Below, piece by piece: positions 57,523 to 64,000 of a stretch of 64,000 bases of DNA. Every line of letters begins with the position of its first letter. Positions within the stretch are counted from its first letter, which is position 1. The stretch comes from Diphasiastrum complanatum (lineage: Eukaryota; Streptophyta; Lycopodiopsida; Lycopodiales; Lycopodiaceae), in contig CM055093.1 in the NCBI GenBank assembly GCA_029204225.1, forward strand, positions 45,492,338 to 45,556,337, written 5' to 3'. The translations under genes were made by a program, and so were the position numbers. The notes below the pieces were generated by a model. It saw only the letters and a list, made by a program, of their open reading frames with translations. It was not told the origin of the DNA and did no database searches.

Positions 57523-57994
57523 GAGTTTTATTAGAATGAGAATGGAAGATGATACAATACAAAGGAAATGACTCCCTCTTATAGATTTTAGAGGTGAGCC
57601 TCCTTTACTCTCATTGGCCACTTCATTGGGGCAAGGATTCTAATCCAAACCTTTAAAATAAACACAACTTAAATCTGTTGGTGCTCAGAAAGCACAAGGG
57701 CACTCACATGATTCATGTGAGTTTTAAGTTGGGCCCTTTTAGCTTTTTTATTTGCAACTTGACTTAGGGCCTCTAATGTCATTTTAGAGTTTTAAGCCCC
57801 TAGTCTCTTATTCCTAGGAATTACAACTTGCTACTTGTGCTCATTGGTGGTTGGGCTTATACACACAGGATGCCAGTGCCTTGCACTTATTATTCTACTG
57901 TATTGTGGCGGGGCCCACTAGGCAAGGCTTGGCCAACAGTATTTTAAGTGGTGGGACCCACTTATTTATTTGTATACATGAAATACCCACAACA
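57248..57994 (-). repeat. 5' LTR of the gag-only element (747 bp)
   Basis: Partner of 51655-52394. It contains a perfect GA microsatellite (57432-57514) where the partner has an imperfect GA-rich stretch. The open frames in it (57131-57621, 57851-58090) are not genes. Confidence 0.95.
57432..57514. repeat. (GA)n microsatellite within the LTR
   Basis: About 83 bp of perfect GA, expanded relative to the other LTR. Confidence 0.95.
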
Positions 57995-58055
57995 GACATC
58001 ACAGTTGACCTCGGCATACTGCCTTTAGCCTACGGTAGAAGTTTCAAGCAGGTTT

Positions 58056-59690
58056 GTGATGACAAACATGGGAGAGTCCATTTTGAGTGAAAGTAGCAAA
58101 TTGGACGAGATTTCCAACTATGCATTGTGGAAATTCAAAATGAAAAAAATATTGATGGAAAAGAACGTGTGGGATGTCGTCATAGGTGATGAGAGAAGAC
58201 CGCCAAATGAGGCGGACATCAAAGTGTTCGACAAGAAGGTGAGGAAAGCTTTGACCTTCATTAACTTGTCAGTGAAGGATCACATCATTACCCACATTTG
58301 TGATGTTGTTACACCCAGACAGGCATGGGATGTGCTAAAGGAGCAGTTCGAGATGTCAAATCCGTCAAGAATCATGTTTCTGAAGTCAAAACTGAATAGT
58401 GTCCGCATGGAACAAGGAGAGCACATTCGGACTTATATGACCAAAATCAAGACAATGAGGGATGAACTACATTATATTGGTGAGCGCATACGTGATGTGG
58501 AGCTGGTGCACAATGCATTATGTGGCATTGCAGAACCCTAGTGAGCGGAATAGCATTAAGAGAAAGATTACCAACCTTTGACGAGCTCATAGAAATCTTG
58601 ATGCAGGAAGAGCAAGACGAGAAATGGTGAAAGCTAGACGTCAAAATACTGACGATCAGGCACTTGCGACATGCCAAAAACAAGGCAAGGGCAAGGGCAA
58701 GAAGAAGTCTAAACAACAATTCGCCAAGACTCAGGAGGATGAGGGATCTTCCAACAAGACCAAGAAGAAAGGCAAGTGCTTCCATTGCGGTAAGTTCAAA
58801 GTTATTGCAGATGGTATAAGGGAGCCCAACACTAAATTGTACAGTTGAATGCTACAATCAAGGGGCAACATGGACTTTTCTCATCCATTCCATCGCAAAC
58901 TGAACTGTGGCATAAGAGGCTTGGTCACTTGAACTTAGGAAGCCTCAGTTTGATGAGGAAATTGAAAATGGTAAGAGGATTGCCTACGATAAAAGACCAC
59001 TTGAAATCGATGTATCATGTGTGTATGGGAAGCAGCATCGAGAGAAGTTCAATAAAGGTGGTGTTGCAAGGGCAAAGAACATCTTGTATTTTATCCACAC
59101 AGATTTATGCGGGCCTATGAGGACTATGTCCTTAGGTAAAGCCTTCTATTTCACGACCTTTATTTATGATATAGATCTCATCCTGATGCATTATTGCCTT
59201 GGAATAGAAGTGTGGCAAAAAGGACACAAAGTGGGTTTAACAAAGGTGAAGTATGTCAAAGAGTTGTTGCACAGGTTCAGGTTGTAGGATTGCAAATCAA
59301 TGAACACTCCTATTGAACCAGCACCTACGGAAATGCATTGGAAGACAGCTAAGTGCATTTTGCGTTATGTCAAAGGCACTTCAGATTATGGGTTCATTTA
59401 TAGGAAACATGAAGGTTTACCTGAGTTATGTGGCTATGTGGATGCAGATTGGGGAGGTGACTATGATGATAGTAGATCCACCACAGGGTATGTATTCCAG
59501 CTTTGTGGCAGTTGTTTTTCCTGGCTTAGTAAGAAGCAAAGTACGATTGCTCTGTCCACCACAAAAGTAGAGTATAAGGCAATGTGTAGTGCAGCATAGG
59601 AAGCTATCTGGTTGAGACAAATCTTGGAAGAAGATGGCATGAAACAAAAAAATCCCACGACTATACATAAAATAGCGACAGTCATAGTGG
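58056..59690 (+). pseudogene. Ty1/copia gag-pol, internally deleted
   Basis: MTNMGESILSESSKLDEISN opens a 161-codon gag frame (ALWKFKMKKILMEKNVWDVV, TPRQAWDVLKEQF, MFLKSKLNSVRMEQGEHI), the copia UBN2-type gag. A zinc knuckle starts CFHCGK but is cut by a deletion. Then come gag-pre-integrase (LWHKRLGHLNLGSLSLMRKL), integrase start (FIHTDLCGPMRTMSLGKAFY) and a jump from FTTFIYD into late RT (DLILMHYCLGIEVWQ). The RNase H frame at 59300-59599 has VDADWGGDYDDSRSTTGYVF and KQSTIALSTTKVEYKAM. Integrase core and most of RT are lost. Confidence 0.88.
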
Positions 59691-59756
59691 CATTCAACTA
59701 GGAAAGAAACGTGAGAGGCTACTGAGTCATGAAATTCATGTTGTTCATTGTAGTAC

Positions 59757-60610
59757 GTGTTAAAATATCACTTCCAACTTGTTGTATCTTGTAGATCTCA
59801 AGTTATTTGAGCTTGATAGGATCTCACACGTGTGGAGTCTGTTCCCACATGTGAAAGAATGTACATAAGTCATTTTTATTAAGTTAGATTGGTTTTAGCT
59901 TGACCTACACTAGTGTGAAATTGGCCTTTGAGTAGAATCTTGAAAATGGTCAAATTGGTCAATCTTTTTGTAAATAGATTGGATGTCCATGTGAATGAGT
60001 TATTACTCACACATGTCAAGATACCATTCACACATGTGGATAAGCTTCTAGAAGATAAGATAGGAAGTTTCCATTAGATCCTATTTTATAGAGAATATTC
60101 CTATAAATGTGGAAGACTAGTTTTTTGTTTTCTAGCCAAAGAGAATAGTCAACTTTGGGAAATGAGCACATATGGCTCCCATTGGTGGATCTGGATGACT
60201 AGGCACTCTTCACATGTGTGAAGGCTTGCTGGACAGTACACAGGCCATGGATGTACTTGATCTATAAAGAGATCAACCATTTTCAATGAGAAGTTGATGT
60301 GACATTGGCAAATTCTAGTTTTGTTGAGATTTCCACATTTGTCTTGAGTTTTGATGAATGAAATGCATTTTTAAGTTAATGTACTTTACTCTCTGTAAAC
60401 ACACCATATAGGTACTATCCTCGACACATGTGAGGCCGCCCATCCATGTGTTTGATCATTTGATCCATTGCTCTTGCTTAAATCATAGTGTAAAGCATCT
60501 AGATCAAAATCTAGCATCTAGAACTTGATAGATCTTTGGATTAAGCAATCAATAACTCTTAATGATTGATAGTACAATCAATATTTGTCCTTTTTCTCTG
60601 AAAATTGACA
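59757..60610 (+). repeat. Ty1/copia 5' LTR rich in CACATGTG palindromes
   Basis: Begins TGTTAAAATATCAC and ends AAAATTGACA directly before a PBS (854 bp). It has at least six CACACGTGTG- or CACATGTG-like words (59825, 59846, 60008, 60030, 60211, 60424) and a CTATAAAGA near 60261 that could be a TATA box. The 3' LTR is not in the window. Confidence 0.75.
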
Positions 60611-60623
60611 TGGTATCAGAGCC
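60611..60623 (+). promoter_or_regulatory. Copia primer-binding site (TGGTATCAGAGCC)
   Basis: Exact initiator-tRNA-Met type site directly after the LTR. Confidence 0.9.
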
Positions 60624-61201
60624 AAGTCTAAGAGTGATCTAAATGATGAATAGTCTTTGAGAAATCATTGACAATTTGTTGTTTTTGAGTTCTAATTGAG
60701 AGGGAGAGTTCAAAGAGAGAAGTAACATCATTGTTTTTGGTCAAGATCGATTTGTGGGCTGCTGAAGTACTTTCTACACGTGTGAAACCATACAACAACC
60801 TTCAAATTAACTTCCATAAGTGTTTTTGATCCAAAAAGTGCATACTAGTCCAAAATTCAAGGTTTTTAGTGCATTGTCTAGATCTAGTTCAATCTATTGA
60901 ATGCTAATGATCAAATAGTGATTTGAGTCATTGAAGTGATTCATTTTGAAGCATTAGCTCAGATCTTTAAGGCTGATTTGTTCAGATCTTAAGTGTGTGT
61001 GAAATATCAAACCAATTTGAAGTAGAATCAATTTCTTTGAGGAGTGAATTGCTAGGATATTTGTAGTTGATCTATTATACCATCATCCAAGTTGAACTAG
61101 GATTGATTGGGCCAAGATTAGAAGATTCTTGAAAGCTAGAAATCTATCTTAGATCACACCTTATCAAGAGAACTTTGTGTATCTCATAGACTTTCATTCA
61201 A
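60624..61201 (+). other. Copia untranslated leader
   Basis: Non-coding, between the PBS and the gag start. Another CACGTGTGAAACC word lies near 60775. Confidence 0.6.
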
Positions 61202-62089
61202 AATGACATCCATGGGTGGATATATGTTAGAATCTAGTGAGAAACTAACTTCCACAAACTAATCCATTTGGAAAGTAAGAATGGAATCACCACTAGTGGT
61301 TCATGATCTCTTTGATATTGTCTCAAGCTCCCCAAGAACAACTAAAGTACAAGAAGAGGGTTAGATTAGCCCTACATTGCTTGAAGTTAAATGTAAGCAA
61401 TGACCTCTTGAAGGAGGTGGCTTTTTGTACCACATCAAAAGAGGCTTGGGATTCACTAAAGAACATTTATGAATCCAATAACACTTCAAGAGTGCTTATG
61501 CTAAGAAACTTGATCTTGCAAAGCATGAGGGGAAGTCGAGAAAATGGACGAGTATGTCCTAAGGATACAATCCTTGAACAAAGAATTGGGATCTATAGGA
61601 GAGAAGATCCAAGATAATGAACTAGTACAAGTAATCTTGAATGGATTAGGAGATGAGTTCTCTAATCTAGTTCAATCTTTTGCTATTCAAGACCAACTTC
61701 CATCAACTGAAAAATTGCGTAATGTTCTTGTGGCCGAGGAGAGTAGGATTCTACACCTCAAAACAAGAATGGGGTCCTTATCACTACATAATGGTGATGA
61801 GAAAACAAACTTCACATCTAAAGGCAAGGAGAAGTCTCATCCTTTTAAGAAGATCCAAGGCAAGGAGGCCGAGGCAAAGGATGGAGCATCTACCTCCAAA
61901 GGGAAGCAAAAGAACAAAGCAAAGTTGAAGTGTTTCTTTTGTGGGAAGAAAGGACACTTTGCTTCCGAATGCTATAAGAAGAAGAATGCACAAGGGAATG
62001 AAGATCAAGGCAATCTTGCACAAGGGGAGGAGGAAGAGGATGGCTTCAACACATCCTTGATGGTAGCACCTACACCAACATTAAGCTAA
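61202..62089 (+). pseudogene. Ty1/copia gag, nearly readable
   Basis: MTSMGGYMLESSEKLTSTN at 61202 is the start. After an early stop (TAA near 61259) and a shift, RLALHCLKLNVSNDLLKEVA and TSKEAWDSLKNIYESNNTSR follow. A frameshift near 61530 leads to a 181-codon frame (MDEYVLRIQSLNKELGSIGE, VILNGLGDEFSNLVQSFAIQ), a basic region and a complete knuckle, CFFCGKKGHFASEC (CX2CX4HX4C), then an acidic Glu/Gln-rich end. Gag would form capsids and bind element RNA. Pol is missing; at 62108 a minus-strand gypsy fragment begins. Confidence 0.88.
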
Positions 62090-62107
62090 TAGATAATGGC
62101 ATAATTT

Positions 62108-63360
62108 TTATATAGCATAAATCATTGCTAAAGCTTCTCTTTTGGTTGTGGAATAATTCACTTCAGCAGGGACTAGTTGTCGGTTGAGGAAACAAATCGG
62201 GTAGTCTTTCTCGAATTCTCTTGGCTGTGTTAGGATGACTCCAATAGCATATTTACTAGCGTTAGTATGAACTTGGAATTCTGATTGATAGTTCGGCGCT
62301 TGGAGAATGGGTGCAATGACAAGTGCATGCTTCAAATCCTCAACGACTTGTATTCTTTCTTTGCTCCATTTTGGATCTGTAATAACTTCATATATTCTTG
62401 AATAACTTTCCCTTTGCCGAATCCGTCGAGATACCATCTTTGGATATATGATATGTCCTAAGACAGCACCATATGTTACCCAAATCTGACATTTCTTTGG
62501 ATTCAGCGAAATCCCATACTTCTTGCATTGGATCAAAACCTTTTTGAGACAATCAAGATGGTCACAATTTTTAGATTTAACACCAATATCATCTAGATAT
62601 ATCTCTAAAATCTTATGCAGTAGGTCTTTAAATGCAAATTGCATTACTCTATGAAATGTTGATGGAGCGTTATAGAGTCCGAATGGCATTACTTGATATG
62701 CATAGGTACAAAATTCTATGGCAAATGCAGTCTGATGAATGTCTTTAGGATCTAATCGAATAAGAAAATAAGCACTAAATCCATTCAAAAAACTCATTGC
62801 CTCTGCTCTTGCCATCTCTTCCAATATGGCGTCGGTTAATGGTAAAGGGAAGTGGCCTTTTTTGTGACTTTATTCAATTCTTTTAGGTCCACACATATCC
62901 CTAATTTACCATTCTTCTTGGGAACTACCACAGTGGGTGATAACCATGTCGTATATTCAATTTCTTTAATAAAACCCACAGCTAGTAATCTTTGTATATC
63001 TTCTTTAATTTTCTCTCTGTAGAGCGGATCACATCGATAAGGCTTCGCTTGGATTGACTTTGCATCATTTTTCAATGGGATGGAGTGCACTGGTATATCA
63101 AGCAGTATACCCTTCATCTCTTTATAGTTCCATGCAAAGACATCACGGTACTTCCTTAAGAGTTTTTCTAAATTTCTACGCTGATGATATATGCTTTATA
63201 AATAATCTTGACATCAATCGTTTTTTGGATAAATCTCAAGAAAGATCCGACGATAATCTGTTTTGGATCTACCTTGAACTTTCTTGAATTGATAGCAACA
63301 CAGAAAAGAAGAATATTATACACTTTCTGAATATGACCACTACCTTTGACCCTGACACCG
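62108..63360 (-). pseudogene. Ty3/gypsy reverse transcriptase-RNase H start
   Basis: Minus strand: LLRKYRDVFAWNYKEMKGIL and LDIPVHSIPLKNDAKSIQAK, then DIQRLLAVGFIKEIEYTTWL, VVPKKNGKLGICVDLKELNK. A frameshift near 62845 leads to a 238-codon frame with FSAYFLIRLDPKDIHQTAFA, YQVMPFGLYNAPSTFHRVMQ and the active site IYLDDIGVKSKN (YLDD). VTYGAVLGHII follows, then RNase H start VHTNASKYAIGVILTQ, where Asn replaces the usual Asp of TDAS. The frame ends at 62108 before the RNase H core ends. Upstream to about 63360 is weak linker sequence. Different gypsy lineage from the RT pieces at 11.4, 37.9 and 47.5 kb. Confidence 0.9.
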
Positions 63361-64000
63361 AGATAAAGTACCTTACTAAATTTGACAAAAGGAAGGAACT
63401 GCCTTTTCAATTCCTACAATACATACATCTTTCTTCTAACAGACCCGTTCTTAATTCATACAATTTTATTATTCTACAAGTAATTGCTGCTACGTATTGT
63501 TGTGATATGCAACTCACTTTCATTAATGAAGGACGAACAATAATTGATGCATTGCAAAGGAATGGTTTCATTATAAGCATCCTCTATTTTAATAATTTAT
63601 CAACATGGATTCAGTTGATTTACCTATCAGTATACAATCCAATGTCTTTCCAAATGAGGCATTATCGCTTATATTTTGATGTGCAACCATGCACACCTAC
63701 ATGGAAACAAATCTATAAATTAAAAAATATTTTAACCATGTTACAAATAAACACATTCAATTAATTAGATGATAAAATTTACGAAGTACTTGAATGCACT
63801 CCTATTTTGATAACCTCCATTTGAAAGATTGTCAATATCCTTGTAAGATGATTGCTTTCATTTATTGTTTTTAGCCTTCTTTATTAATAGTTACTTCCAC
63901 ATATTTCAGTAATTGTAAATTCTCATAATGAATAGAATGCATTGTTACTTGCATTTTCTCACATTCTATTCTAATATCTGAAATATCTTGTTCTAATGAT
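63361..64000. other. AT-rich right edge, no gene supported
   Basis: A 143-codon plus-strand frame (63333-63764) overlaps the gypsy relic's upstream part and has no family motif. The minus strand may be gypsy protease-RT linker, but without a catalytic motif. Confidence 0.4.

Larger units (their letters stand above)
51650..57999 (-). mobile_element. Complete gag-only LTR retrotransposon with GACAT target duplication
   Basis: Minus-strand element, 6340 bp between flanking GACAT copies (51650-51654 and 57995-57999). Order in its own direction: 5' LTR (57994-57248), PBS TGGCGCCATTGCCGGGGA, ~3-kb leader with ~150-bp tandem repeats, gag-type frames (about 54280-52583), two hairpins, 3' LTR (52394-51655). 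No protease RT, RNase H or integrase motif was found, so it must borrow enzymes from a relative. The LTRs match at about 97-98 percent outside the GA tract, the youngest insertion here. It splits a copia element (50.0-51.65 kb and 58.06 kb on). Confidence 0.9.

Noticed and set aside
63333-63764. 143-codon plus-strand open frame
   Set aside because: AT-rich composition, no family motif, and it overlaps gypsy sequence on the other strand.

Overview
The window is nuclear DNA from a vascular plant with a large, AT-rich, retrotransposon-filled genome. The evidence is one intact-looking gene with GT-AG introns (a 10-exon alcohol dehydrogenase-like gene, the classic plant Adh layout), plant-type primer-binding sites (TGGTATCAGAGC and TGGCGCCATTGCCGGGGA), chromodomain Ty3/gypsy remnants, many Ty1/copia remnants and long CT/GA, GT, AC and AT microsatellites. 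The kilobase-scale introns and layers of old, broken elements suit a gymnosperm or fern, but the species cannot be fixed from this sequence. Nothing bacterial or viral-genomic was seen. Layout: 1-7.7 kb is non-coding sequence with a 189-bp CT tract, a gypsy integrase/chromodomain relic, a decayed PLATZ-like zinc-protein exon, a copia 5' end and two foldback elements. 7.7-14.1 kb is a minus-strand gypsy element in a tandem LTR-internal-LTR-internal layout, broken by a plus-strand copia remnant. 15-20 kb holds a coiled-coil relic and a minus-strand gag/protease element with unusual zinc knuckles. 22.8-25.9 kb is a gypsy integrase joined to a copia pol and LTR. 27.1-36.4 kb is the ADH-like gene, whose introns 4 and 7 carry retroelement debris. 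36.4-50 kb is mixed gypsy, copia and unclassified relics, including an internally deleted copia with two LTRs. 51.65-57.99 kb is the best-preserved mobile element: a complete minus-strand LTR retrotransposon with 740/747-bp LTRs and a GACAT target duplication, carrying gag-type sequence only, a ~150-bp tandem-repeat leader and paired hairpins where a polypurine tract should be. 58-62.1 kb has two copia elements, one with a nearly readable gag; 62.1-63.4 kb is a gypsy reverse transcriptase. Working parts: the only likely functional cellular gene is the ADH-like gene. Its ten exons join in frame to a 377-residue protein with all expected zinc ligands and the NAD-binding motif. Almost everything else is retroelement sequence in nested layers, so insertion order can be read: the gag-only element split a copia leader (50.0-51.65 kb) from its gag (58.06 kb), and copia sequence sits inside gypsy pol near 9.7-11.4 kb.
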